DNA from: Tubiluchus corallicola
Lineage: Eukaryota > Priapulida > Priapulimorpha > Priapulimorphida > Tubiluchidae
Direction: 5' to 3'
Assembly (NCBI GenBank): GCA_030141605.1
Contig: JAQGDQ010000303.1
Coordinates: 124,001 to 188,000, forward strand
Length of the DNA: 64,000 nt
Position numbers and translations under genes: made by a program. How positions within the stretch are numbered: the stretch's first letter is position 1; every line of letters begins with the position of its first letter. The notes below the pieces were generated by a model. It searched no databases, had not been told where the DNA came from, and was given only the letters and a program-made list of their open reading frames with translations. This document shows, piece by piece, positions 38,111-50,536 of the stretch.

Positions 38111-38612
38111 GCAGAAATACTTTCTTCTGGCGGTCATTCCCAATTCCCCTTACGAATGTTACCCTTCCGCTTAAAAGATTTTCTATGTAAAGTGCTGAGA
38201 AGCATAGGATGCATCTTTGACTTTATATTGGAGCACTAGTTTCAGCGATATTTTGCATTTGGGCTATCTGGGAAAGTGTTAAAAAAGAACCACCTAAACT
38301 GCAAACTACCCTAGTCTTTTTTCTACCCTAGTACAAAAAAGTTTTTCTACTTACACACAGCTTTGTTATTGCACGACCCCTTAGAAATTAATATCATATT
38401 AAAACAGTAGGCTCCTAGACCTGCCAAATCATCACAACATTTCCCTCGCGACGCATGTACAAATGCTATTAGTAACTATAGTAACAGCCATGCATTGGCG
38501 CAAAATTATTCGCTGATTGTAAAGAATAAAACCGTGGCAACCATAGATATATCTTTTAATTGTGTGGTTTGTACGACGATGGCATAGATTATTTGGTACC
38601 ACCTGTGGAATT

Positions 38613-39663
38613 CTACGAAAGCGTATTAGGGCCATGATATCCGATTACAAAAAAATCTGGTTATAACCAGATTTTATAACCAAGACCGTGGAGATAATAA
38701 AAAAGAGAACCAAACACTCTCTCTGAGACCTCCGCTTCGAGAGTGTTTTTGTAGGTGGTGTTCGGTCAAGTTTTACGAAAAAGAACGGGCAAAAAATTGC
38801 CCATTTTGACACCCCATGTCCGCCTTCTCCATAAAGTTTTGTGGAAATCTGCTAAGTTGTTTTTGCGTAATAGCTATAACACACAAAAACAAACAAACAA
38901 ACAAAGTATGTTGACGCATAACTTCTTTGGCAGAGGTAAAAATAACTAAAATAATTTTCTCCCACAAAAACCCACACCCTTTAATTCTTTTTTTTTACTA
39001 AATATGCCATTTCTCTGTGCCATTTTACTGTATCATTTTTATCTATGCCATTTTTACCTATATTCAGCGAGGGAACAAAAGCTGCCACCAAGTACACAAG
39101 TACAAATTGAATAATGGCAAATAAACCAAATCGACTTTTTTCAGAGCCACCAAAATACATGTATGCGCGCACAATTTCCAAATTCACTATTTTGCTTTAC
39201 TTTGACTACTTTTTATATAGGTATAGTTCGATTAATGAATAGTATCTATGTGATAAAAAATTGAGCTATTTTTTCCAAATTGACTTTTTATAGGCAATCT
39301 GTTAGAAGTGGGGATTGTTATATAGCACATAATCAAAAAGGCTCTGTTGTTCTCTTGGGCTGATTACCCCGCGCAAATAAGTGTTTAAATTTTTTCGTCC
39401 GCTCATAAAAAATGCTGGTTATAACCAAATTTTTTGCCATCTGATTATAAAAAAATCTGGTTATAATTATTTTTTGCCGTCCAGTTATAAAAAAATCTGA
39501 TTGTAACTATTTTTTGCCATCTGGTTATAAAAATAATCTGGTTGTAACTAAATTTTTTTGCCATCCGGTTATAAGAAATCTGGTTATAACCATTTTTTTT
39601 CCACTCGATTGTAATTGCAAAACAATTTAATTCACTACAATGGCCCTAATATGCTTTCGTAGG
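38613..39663. mobile_element. 1.05-kb terminal-inverted-repeat element of unknown family
   Basis: The left end contains TACGAAAGCGTATTAGGGCC and the right end, reverse-complemented, TACGAAAGCATATTAGGGCC: inverted repeats of at least 23 bp with one mismatch, possibly extending a further 11 bp imperfectly. No transposase frame is visible. Both ends also border copies of a CTGGTTATAA-type motif pointing inward. No target-site duplication was identified. Confidence 0.65.
39409..39600 (+). repeat. Tandem repeat, unit about 40-45 bp, inside the 38.6-39.7 kb element
   Basis: About five diverged units each containing TTTTTTGCCATCTGGTTATA followed by AAAAATCTGGTTATAAC. Related single copies lie at the left end of the same element (about 38640-38685), so the array belongs to the element. 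Confidence 0.75.
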
Positions 39664-39797
39664 ATATCACCCATAGATTTCAATACACCGAGTGCGCTCT
39701 GCTCAGACAAATCTATGGACCACCCTCAATTATGTTACCAAAGTATTAAGTTTTTGCTCTTTCTGAATTGCACTGGGACGAATGGTCGCATAAACAG

Positions 39798-40133
39798 TAG
39801 CATCAAACTTGTTTTTTTAATTCGAATTCAATCCGGATTAAAAAATTATTGATTCGAATTTATTCACCACTGAAAGTTTTTTACTGCGATTGCTGTGCAC
39901 ACATTTAAACGCATTTTAGTGTTTTTGCTGCATAGCAAAAGCAAGTAAATGCATGATATCTGCGATACTGCTTTTTACGAATGATTCCAAAATTTATTCT
40001 AAAAACTTTAAATGAATTCGAATTTAACTCGAATTCGACAATGCCAAAATTCGTTCTCATTCGAGTTCGAAAATCACAAATTCGATTCGATTTGAATTAA
40101 TTTTTGCTTTCTAGTAGAGAGCGCTCACCCCTA
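39798..40133. mobile_element. Short hAT-type MITE
   Basis: 336-bp element with ends TAGCATCAAAC and, reverse-complemented, TAGGGGTGAGC, flanked by a perfect 8-bp duplication ATAAACAG at 39790-39797 and 40134-40141. The interior is rich in TTCGAATTC-type palindromes. The 8-bp duplication and TAGGGGTG end fit hAT elements. Confidence 0.75.
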
Positions 40134-40141
40134 ATAAACAG

Positions 40142-41434
40142 TAAATTACACTATAATAATGTAGGCCTTATAATTGTTAAAATAAATTCTTGTATAATAA
40201 CTAATTAGTAAGTTAATATTATTCTGTCTGTCTCATCCTGAATAATCTTACAATAACATCAAAATCCAAATAATTACCTTGCCACTACAGTGACTACACG
40301 AATGCTAAATCCGGGCCTAGCAATAATTAAAACTGTGTCTATATATCTAATTATTAAAATAAATTCATATATAGCATTATTTTTAGAGCTTTTTCAGTTA
40401 AATGCTTATGTGGGGATTGTGCTCGTACTGCTTAGTGAAGCGCAGTAGTAACAGTTAAGTATTCGTATTTTATTTTTCAAAAACAGTGGTGGCTTACCTT
40501 TATAAAATGTATCACTAATTTTATCAGTGGAACAGATGGAGCATGGAATCCTAATGGTAGTACCAAGAATAGTTAAATGTATCTGGTTAACAATTATTAA
40601 TAATTTTTAATTTCAGATATCAAATCAAACCAGAATTCTATTACACGGTTTCCGAAAGTACAAAAATAAGATTCAAAGTTTAATGTTGTTTAATTTCGCA
40701 CTTGTCCATTCGATGGCTTCGTGTAACATTTTAGATTACTTTCCAAAATCTCACACCAGTCGCGAGTATTGTTCGCGATTTCCTAAGTTTGTTATAGACA
40801 TGTCCATGGTAACTTTAAGTTTTGTCTTTGGTGTTATTTGAAATAAGACTAATGTTATAATTTTCTTCTTTGCAGCTAATAATAACGCTTAATTTATTAA
40901 TTAGTTTATTTATTAAAAGTAATGTTAATAATTCTTTGCAGTTGCTCGACAATGCTTAATGTTCCTTGAAAAGCTTTAAAACTTAAAATGTTTGATTGTT
41001 TCGATTGTTGATATAATGTCTTTTTGATCTGTTATATACTTGCTGGTTTGATGTGATGTTTTATACTAGTCTGTATAATAAACCTAACGTATGCTAACGT
41101 CATATCATTTTATTGTTCTTTATATTCACCATTTTTATGTTTGAATATTATACTTTATTTTAAAAGTCTAATGGGCAAGTGATTTGACTGCTGTGTTTTT
41201 GTTTGTTGACTAATTTAAGTTTACTTTATAGACTTCACAGGTAAGAATTTGACAACACTATTTCATGATAAAATAATTTATTAATCCAATGATAGGGGTG
41301 CCTGAGGTAGTAAATATTACTTTTACAGCCAATGTAGATTTTTATGGGCAGGTACAAGTTTCGCCTAATCAAAGTTGTCCCATTTGATATAAATCGAATA
41401 ATAACAATATAAATAAATTTAATAATTTTTTGTT
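40142..41434. other. Intergenic AT-rich stretch
   Basis: No gene, RNA or repeat recognised on either strand. Confidence 0.4.
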
Positions 41435-41932
41435 TCATTCACCTTGTTCACATGTGCCTTTTTGTGGTCTTGTTAACATTGCTAATTTATTAAAAAATTT
41501 CACGAAGTCATTAGCGTTTTGTACATCTTTAGATTGCAGTCTCTTTCTGGCGAAACGTAATAACGTCAATTTTCCTAATTTAGCGGAAAAGTTTATTAAG
41601 AGGTTTGGATCCGAGATATAGATTCTCCTAAATAAAGACAAGGCAAAAAATAAGTCCGATTGTTATCTCTTTCTGTGCTAGCACCATAAGCCATTACGTA
41701 ACATAATAAAATAGCCACAACACTCAAACAGCAACGGAATTATAACTAAATAATAAATAACTCTAATCTATTATTAATACACAATACAAAATTAACATGA
41801 AAAGAAAAAAAGCTTATCTAGTACACTATGAAAACTAGTTGATCTATACTTAAGCAGCGTCCTTTCTTCATCTGTGCGTCCTGTGCCCGATTTTGCTTCA
41901 CGCCAATTGTTTTCCATCCTGTGTGCAGTCCA
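41435..41932 (-). CDS. Candidate last two exons of an unidentified minus-strand gene
   Basis: Two stretches, 41850-41932 and 41435-41627, are bounded by a TTTTAG acceptor, a GTATAG donor and a TTTATTTAG acceptor whose phases agree (phase 2). Together they read WTAHRMENNWREAKSG, then TDEERTLLKRIYISDP and FARKRLQSKDVQNANDF, ending with TGA at 41435-41437. The W...NWR...G spacing vaguely recalls the segment after an F-box in FBXW proteins, but this is not enough for a name. No upstream exons were found between 41.9 and 44 kb. It could be chance. Confidence 0.25.
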
Positions 41933-42398
41933 CTAAAATTTAATAATGTTTCACCAATAGCAACACCAGGTGGCTGTGTTTCAGTAGCTTAACTAACAAG
42001 TTTATACTAACCACCCAGATGGCTACCACAATGCCATCAGTTATCAAGATAGTGTTATTCCTTTATAGCCTGCACTATAACATAACTCCAGCTCCAAAGC
42101 TTCAATCCCAACAAGTCAACTGCGTGAGGAGAGACAGATAATGGTGCTGGTCAGCTTGAAGCTCTAGCTACGAATGACGGACATCTAACAAAATTATAAT
42201 TATATAACGTCTAGAGCATGGATACTGATCTTCTAATTAGACTGTGTAAGAAAATGACTTATTTTGGTCTCAGATTGGCTAATGAGATGCCCTACTCACT
42301 ATCATAATTTTATAATGTTATTATGCGAGATGGAATTCTCGTAATGGATCTCAAGCTAGCAAAGTATTTCATATGGGAATAAGTATAGCGCACGTGTC

Positions 42399-42965
42399 CA
42401 GAGCTGTAAGTGGATCACCAAGTGTGACTCATCAGAACTTGACCCACAGGTATTATGACCTCGATCTACCCAGCCCACACCTATGACCCATTATAAGTAA
42501 AGTGACCCATGCCCTGACTATAACCCATATTGGCCTAGTATTAACTCCTCTTTGCAGTAAACGTCTGCTATATTAACATCTAAACAATTTAAAAAAAACA
42601 ATCGAATTTGTAAAAGGTAAATTCGTATGTATTCGTCGTATAAGTGTACTCATGTATACTCATGCATGTACTTGGGATTGGCAGAAGTGTTTTCTATGAA
42701 CGCCACCATTTTAGCACACGATTTTGACGTCATTGGAACAATTTTCACTATTTCCTGACTGTTAGAAAGTTCTTCAGCGAAGTGCCATTGTGATTTCATA
42801 GTATTCACTTAAAAATAGTTTTCAAAAAGTTTTCAAAAAATATGACTGTATAATTTTTATTGGGTCACGCGGGTCTGGCTTTAGACCCACGCTTTCGTAA
42901 CCCATTGGAAAATAGTGACCCAATTGACTCACGGCCCATGATCCATTGACCCATTACCAGTTCTG
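42399..42965. mobile_element. Possible hAT-like non-autonomous element
   Basis: Imperfect inverted ends CAGAGCTGTAAGTGGATC (left) and, reverse-complemented, CAGAACTGGTAATGGGTC (right), with GTGACCCA/GACCCA-type motifs scattered in both halves. No clean 8-bp duplication was seen, so the family assignment is weak. Confidence 0.4.
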
Positions 42966-44093
42966 GACCTGTTTTAGACGCAACTGAGGCATTCGCATTC
43001 GCACAGGCATTCGCTATCACTGGCCACGGCAAACGTAAAATTACTGGCATAAGAATGGTGAAGAATACTGTTTTAATCCTGTTATTTCGCTTTGTTCTCA
43101 TGATAGGAAGGATAAAGGCTCCATTGTTAGCCTAAGGGTAATCAAAAATAGGTTATTAAATCATTCACGTTCTCTAGAGTATGTAAATGTTATATAAATT
43201 ATTGATATATTAATGCCGTAGAGCTACGTCGTGCTTGGTTTGTCGGTGGTTAGACAAATCAGTATACAAATTAAGACATAGCATGAAATGTGCGACCAAG
43301 TTTATTTTACAGAAATCACATACATGTAGCTAGATTACGAAATCATATGTAAGTAGCGTAAGAATTAATCATATCAATATGAATATTATAATGTATGGCG
43401 CACTTGCCGTAAGAATTAAGAAACTGCTTTATGTGGGGTACATCCATGCATATTTAAATTTTTGCACATGTAGTAGTACTCTTAACAATCAGCATAGTAT
43501 TACCTGCTAAGCTTCATATAGGATAACTCAGAAAAACATGTTAAAGTTATTCCGATCGTTACTATAATTAAGTGCAAACAGCAGCAGTGGCAGCATGTCT
43601 AAATTTGGCTTCTGAATTACGAAGCATGTCAAAAAGCAGTATCTTAAATGTTTCATTTAAAATTTGCCATATTTTTATAAAGCTTCCAGTCATAAAGGAA
43701 TAAAATTTGCTTTTTGGGTGATCGTTATAGTCACAATGGCTTCGTTGTAGTAAATAAGTAAAATTAAAAGCTGGTTTACCCTGGGATGATTAACACTTTG
43801 TAGCCAACTTCTTATAATGTCACGACATTATATTGCGACGTCCTGTTAATTTGACTATGATTACCATATAACAGAGAAAAACATAAGTGAAACACAATGG
43901 CCACAAGCCACCTCAATCGTTAAATGCACAATTAATTAAAATTATATTTTTTTACTTTTTTAGCTATAAACCATTTCTAGAATAAAAGAGAGTTTTCCTC
44001 GTGAATTTCCGTCCCTTGCAGGTTTTTGAAATTCGCTCATATAGATTTTAGAACCTGTGGTTATTTACGTCTTCTGCAAACAGTCTTCTGCAT
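42966..44093. other. Intergenic stretch upstream of the transcobalamin-like gene's last exon
   Basis: No gene or repeat recognised on either strand; includes the presumed 3' UTR of the minus-strand gene ending at 44094. Confidence 0.35.
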
Positions 44094-47000
44094 TCATTCT
44101 TCTTTTGCAATTTGTTCGCATTTGATCTCAACTTCGTATCCAGGACGTAGTATCATCTGATCCTTGCGAGGAATGCAGTTTTCTTCAGTTAATTTCTAAT
44201 TAGAAAAAACATTTATAAACCTGGCTATACATAGATGCGGCAGTCATAGTAATAATAAACCTACAGTTTTATTATTAATTACAATTCTTGGTTATTCTTT
44301 ATTGCAAAAGGTTGTACAAGATGCAAACGTGCAGTTAAAATACATAGCAATTTTCCATAAAATTAGTTTAAAGAAATTGTTTAAAAACACTAGCAACATA
44401 CTAACAAAACTAAAAATATATACATTATTGTAACTATTGTATAGTTATATTACAAAACAATTTATAAGATATTGCAATACATGATACACTGGGAATTCTG
44501 CTTTCGCCCGTTTAATTGTAGGTGTATTTAGGGTTGGGACTTATCACATAACACTGTGCCCTGATTTAGGAAGAAAAAAGAAAGACGACTGATGAACGAA
44601 AGATGAAAGAAAAAAAGTGACATGGTCAACAAGAACAAAAATACCACTCCATAAGATAAGCATTATGTTAAGTTAGTTTTGATAATGAGACATGATGAAA
44701 AATATCATAACGTAATCATTATTCGCTTAGCACTAATTAATGCAAGAACAAATTTAACAGAAGTCCCGATTTATATAGGCAAATACAATAATCTACGACT
44801 TTCTTCAGAAGTAAAAGGCTAGTGAAATAGACCGTACACTTACATTGTTATTTTCATCGAAAACGGTTGTTATCCAATTACAAAAGCGATAATCGCCCAG
44901 CTTAGATATCTTGAAACAGCCTTTGTCTGCCACGTATTTATATTTTGTTGAGAACACACCATTCTGAAACAGTTTTTTCAAATACAAAAATTGTGAACAG
45001 TATAAATTGCGATTTTAAATTTATTTAGTTTCTAGCCTCTTTCTTGTTGAATATGTATAAAATTACAATTCTAAATATATTTAGCCTCTTACCAATTTTC
45101 TACAGTAATTTAGTGAATTTAGGTAACTGAAGTAACTATAGGTAAAAGTTTGATCAAGTAAGACCATTTTACAACTTAACAAAACGCAAGAGTATTATAG
45201 ATTTGTCGCAATGATTGAATCGTTGAGTTTTTTTCGTCATCTTTATAATTTATACATTAAATATTACAAACGAAGTAAATAAGATTTAAGAATTTAAAAA
45301 TTTTAAAATTGAAGATTTTGTATTAATTTAAAAATTCATAATTAAAATTTATAATTATAAAGCTTGTGATTGCAATATGATACAGTTATAGTATAAAGTT
45401 TATTAACACTCACATTACAGAAGACTGATTACAATGAGATTGTGTTAATTGATAAAAGTCAAGACCATTTAAAAAATAATAAAATATGAAAAGTTCAATT
45501 AAAACTATTTTAATTGATGTTTATCAGCTAGAGTAAAGTTTAAGAAAGGTTTAAAATATGGAATAGCAGAATAAAAGTTGTGATTAGTCAAACAGAATTC
45601 TTCAACAATGCTTTTAGCCGGATTTTCTTAAGTTAATTGTGCTGATTTGAATTAACGGGTAGCAAATGACAGTAAGCTTCTGATCGAAGAGCCTTACTTG
45701 CAAAATTCGACGCTAACTGTGTTCTTCTATCAATTAACGTTTTCATTCGAAGGGTATGCAATTACACTGTCATAAACAAAAATTTTGGACCCTAAATTAA
45801 TTTACATGCATGGATCTGAATTTTTTCCAAATCTTTTTCTTGGATTTTCGTAATTGCAGCATGCCAAACAAGAGCAAAGTTTTAAACATGATATCTAGTA
45901 TACGTTGTGTAAACTTATTAAGCGTGTTTATAAAGTGTTATAAAGAAGGCATTACATCGTGTGACGCAAGAAAAATGTGCCGATATTTAGACTACAATAA
46001 CATTGGAGGAAAATACTCTACAAAGATGAAATTTCACAGCACGATACTACAATTTACTAGACTTTAGTTGCGAAAGTTACCTGTTTACAGTATTAGCAAA
46101 TATTAAGTTATAGCCAAAAAAACTTTCGCTTATTAACAATGTTAGCTGTAATCGTCATCTGAGAAACAGTTGTGTTGCCATATTAAAGCACACAATACAT
46201 AGAAACAAAACAATAAAGAAATCAACCTTTTTTTACATTATGGTCGTCACCACGGAAAATAAAAATACTAATAAAGATCTAATAAAGGCGGTATCTGGAA
46301 TTCATATGGAACGTGCGCGACGACCGCACAGCTACAGCCATTTGATTGGAAGAAGTGTATGCGTCTAATTTGTAGTGAAAATGGTGGATACATAGAGCAC
46401 TAGTTGTAAATTTTAACTATAGTGACACACACTTTCCCGAGACTTATTATTTATTTATTTTTGATCTTTGGAAAATCTAAGCAAATGACCTTAGGTGATT
46501 GCAGGTAAGCGTTTGTAACATCAGTGTGGTAATTTTCAAGCAATTCTATTATTTTCTTATAATGATCAAAAGTTTGGCATATTTTTTGATTAGGGTTGCT
46601 CCTGTTCAGGGAAGTGATGAATATTACGCGTTCTTACCCTTATTTCGGCTTGCGTGAGTGCGTCTGATATTGTCATATCTGGCATGACACCCACCTTAAC
46701 TGACGCACCGTCCGATGGGTTGGGAAATACGACAGAAACTTTTATCATTCTCTGAAAGGCACAAAGGTGTTATAATAATTATTACAATGTTGGTGCCATT
46801 CAGGGACGTCATAAACATAACGCGTATTTGTCACGTCCTTGCGGTGCTGTTGTAAGTGAATCTTGCGTAAAATAAGCAACAAAGTACCAACGAAAGTCCA
46901 TTAGGATAATGTTCATTAGCGACTTTCATAAATGGCTTACGGCAATAATACACGCGTGCCTTTGAAATACGAAACTAAGTCACTAATATTCCAGCTTTTG

Positions 47001-48880
47001 TTGTTCACTTTGCTGAAGCTATATACCTAATGACATTTTGAGCAATGGAATATTTCAGGTTTACTATGAAAATCACGCATTTAGTGCTACAAAAATCTTC
47101 AAATTTCTGCTTCAGCCAGCGCGTAATTTACCAAGTGCAACAATAAAAATTTTATTTAACGACATTGATATAAGCGAATGCTTGTCGTCCAGAGCTTTAA
47201 AAATACATTCAGAAATGCATTAGAAATGCAGTAAAATAAATATAACATCGCGAGAAAGCCAAAAATTTTGTCTAGGTAGGGTTCAGTACGACAGCAGTTG
47301 TGCTAACTCCACTTGGAGGTGTGCTAGCTCAAAGAAAGAGTTCTCAATTAATTTAACTATACGTATACAGGATTCTCTGTAACTTACAGGTTTGCCTGGT
47401 AGCGACTCCCATGAAGAAGGAAACCAAAACGGTTCAGGCCCACCGGGGCCAATGATGCTTTTTGTATCGTCAGTCATTGGCAGAAAGAAAATGCCTGCTC
47501 GTTCAATAGGTTCTTGTGAATTTTCTCTACCGAAGTTAAATGGTCCTTTTTCTATAGCGTCGGAAGGCAATTTTGGTGACGCCGGCAACATCGATGGAAA
47601 CGGCAAATTCTTGTCTGGTGGTGACAAAGCGTCGGTGTAGTACGTACCGGGGCCAATGTCGCTTTCTGAATCGTCGGTACTTGGCAGAAAGAAAATGCCT
47701 GCTCGTTCTATAGGTTCTTGTAAATTTTCTCTACCGAAGTTAAATGGTTCTTTTTCTATAGCGTCGGAAGGCAATTCTGGTGACGCCGGCAACATCGGTG
47801 GAAACGGCAAACTCTTCTCTGATGGGGACAAAGCACCGCTGTATGTCGAAAAGTCCTTAATCGTACTATGAGTCTGCAAAACAGAATTTAAGAGAAAAAT
47901 GCATGCGTTTTACTAATAAAAAGCAATTTAACAACTATGTGTGTTAATCTTTTATTGTTCCATTACTGCTACTAGGGTTACTGTTCTGAATGATAGATTG
48001 CCTATTGTGTGTTGCTGTCGTTGTCGTTGTTGTGATTACTTATGTTGCAGCTACTGCTGCTGATAACATGTGATAGTTAGGATGAAGATAATAGTGATGA
48101 CAGACAATGACGACGACAACATTGATGATAAGGATGACGACTGTTGCGAGTACAGCACCCACGCCCTTTTGTTAAACGACATTATCCAGAATTCATTAAA
48201 GCTGTGCTTTGATCTATGCGAGATCAACCGTCAGTCATACACAGGTTCCTGTTCAAATTGCTCTGTTGTGACGTAAATTACGACTATGAGACCTTTTGCG
48301 TTCTAAATTAGAGGACTCAACAACTGTTATATCAGCTTACAGTTCAAAGGTTTCTGTTTTATCATATTTCTGGCTTTTAATGATGAATGTGATTACGATG
48401 GTGTAGATGATTATGATAATAATGATAGTGGTGATGCGTGATGATTTATAATGTTGGTGCTGGTGATGACGACGATGTTGATGATGATGATGATGATGAC
48501 GATGATGATGATAATGATGATGATGATGAAAAACTGGTGATTTTTGCGATGATGATGATGACAACAAGGGCTACGATAATGTTAGCAATGATAATGACGA
48601 AGATAAGCGTGACAATCATGATAGCTCTTCTACGTGCCTTTGGTATATTTTCTAGCTGATTCAATATCTCTACACAGAGTCGTCTTGAGAACTGAGCTGG
48701 TGGATTCCAAGAGGCGGCGTTCGACTGGACAAGCTGCTTACAACCGTTCACAAGCCTGGCATACTTCTTATTTTCCATCGAAAATCTTCCTTTGCGTTGG
48801 CTTTTCAACCTGTCCTCCCCGCTAACAATTATAGCTGATAGCATAGTGATGCCGAGGACGCCTGCACACCAATTCCGCAT
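44094..48880 (-). CDS. Secreted protein with duplicated Pro-rich segment and transcobalamin-like C-terminal domain
   Basis: Five exons in coding order: 48638-48880, 47388-47873, 46638-46751, 44844-44963 and 44094-44195, all phase 0 (355 residues reading them together). Exon 1 starts MRNWCAGVLGITMLSAIIVS, a plausible signal peptide, then a basic, two-Cys region. Exon 2 encodes two copies of a Pro-rich unit of about 70 residues (LPSDAIEK, PFNFGRE, EPIERAGIFFLP). Exons 3-5 give IKVSVVFPNPSDG, MTISDALTQA, GCFKISKLGDYRFCNW and MILRPGYEVEIKCE. This fits the transcobalamin/intrinsic-factor C-terminal (DUF4430-type) fold: beta strand, DAL-x-x-A helix, I-x-x-LGD turn, W, then PGYEVEI. The cobalamin-binding alpha-barrel is absent, so vitamin B12 binding should not be assumed. 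The exon 1 donor would be GC-AG (AAG|GCACGT) if it joins exon 2 directly; an unseen exon is possible. Confidence 0.65.
48466..48532. repeat. (GAT)n microsatellite in intron 1 of the transcobalamin-like gene
   Basis: Mostly GAT/GAC triplets, with looser GAT-rich DNA extending to about 48390 and 48600. It makes long open frames of Asp or Ser/His runs that are not genes. Confidence 0.85.
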
Positions 48881-50536
48881 TGCTGCCTAATAAAAAGCAT
48901 GTTTTAGGCCTAAATATATGTTATATTCAACGTTAATAATGAACAAAAAGTCAAGCATAACCAAGATTGCCGAAATTAACCAATGTCATAGAACTTGGAT
49001 GCACCTGCCTTTAAAAGTGGAAAACAACGATTGTATCAAACGTACTTGTCTTAAATAGGAGTCCCAGGAAATATGAAGATACTGCCTTAATTTATCTTAT
49101 GCCTAACTATTGTATTTGATTAAAAGTTGCGCAACAAAAAATTGCATGTCTTCACACTCTCAATGAAAACAGTATATTACAAAACAGTAGACCGGGAGCC
49201 CAGGGCTAAAAAAAATTGGTTTCGTTCGCTCAGTCTGGTGACCAGTTTTCACCTACATCAGATGAAAGAGGGACCTGGGTGGCAGTACTAATTTTCAGAT
49301 GGGCCTTGTCGGACCTCCCCCAAACACCCTTGTTAATGCAAATTTGTGCATGGCAAGCAAGAGGCTATTTCATGTTGCATCCATATAGGCATTGAACATT
49401 AACTTTATCTAGTATTATTCTACCGATCATTGTGTTCATTTGCTCAGTAGTAAAAAAATTTTGAATGGCCCATCATGGCGTACTGCTCTAAAAGCAGTTC
49501 CATCTCAGATAGCCCCAAAACATGTTTACTGAAAACCTGTTTATTTTTCATGGACTATTTTATTTTCCTACTGTAAGTTTTTATTTATATAGTGTACTAC
49601 TCTCGACATTGATGTATAAAATTCCCATACCAGTAGTAATTCAGAGTGGGCAGTAGTTGCGTAAGGTGCGTTTTGTGAAGCCACTCCCATAAAGGCGTGT
49701 TTGCTTAAATGTACTTATGTTCCGTTTCTTTTAATTTCACCACACACCAGCATTACAGAACTTATTCACAATAGTGCAATGCAGACAGTCACAGTGACTA
49801 TTAAAATAGTACATTGCATAATTCTTGTTGGACAGTTATGGCCCATTGGTGATAGAGTGCACCTCCGTCTCATTCGACTATAGCCAAAATATAGTATCAT
49901 CAGCTATTTCGCATGCCGTTTTTTAAATTTTACAATGGCGTAACTAAAATATTTGACAATTGTACAATTTTTAATTGCATATGTCTGCGCGCTTTCATAA
50001 TCGTTAGTTATTTACAGAATTGTTGCGAAACTTCTTGTAACTTCTTGTTGCGAAACTGGAAATTATTACCTAAGGTAATAAGCAGATACACTAGCCCTGT
50101 AACAGGAGTTAGATGCAAGTGCCTTTTTCCGATGTGTTCTAAGATCAGAACACACAAGTTAAAACCAAGCAAATGTACGGAAGACTAATCAGATACAGCT
50201 GAAGCACTCATATTATGGTACTGTAATACTATGCAACGTATATTGTGATGGGAAGAAAGGAAAGACACATTTTTTCTTTCACACAAACACATACAGAATC
50301 ACGCAAAAACGAATTTCTCTCTTTTACGTAAAATGTGACATACAATATCAGCTCCAGTTGAAAGGTTTCTCTTACGTAAATCATGAAATCTAATATCAAC
50401 TTCAGTTGAAGCCAAGGAAGCCAAGTCTGCGGTTAGGTTCGATCAAGCTATTTATTCGCTTTTAATTGTGAGTTGTACACAGAACGAAAAAAAGTCCACC
50501 ATTGAATCACACCTACTCATAAATGTTTAGGATTGT
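48881..50536. other. 5' flank of the transcobalamin-like gene and intergenic DNA
   Basis: No exon, RNA gene or clear repeat recognised. The minus-strand promoter of the secreted-protein gene should lie near its left edge, but no TATA/initiator pair stands out. Confidence 0.35.

Noticed and set aside
42399-42965. Clear 8-bp target duplication for the element at 42.4 kb
   Set aside because: Flanks CACGTGTC and GACCTGTT agree at only five of eight positions.
45810-46067. 85-codon + strand frame
   Set aside because: Lies in an intron of the minus-strand secreted-protein gene; AT-rich composition and no recognisable domain.
48446-48637. Hydrophobic and Ser/His-rich continuation of the exon at 48638-48880
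   Set aside because: Encoded by the GAT microsatellite and its T-rich flank after the splice donor; not a real membrane segment.
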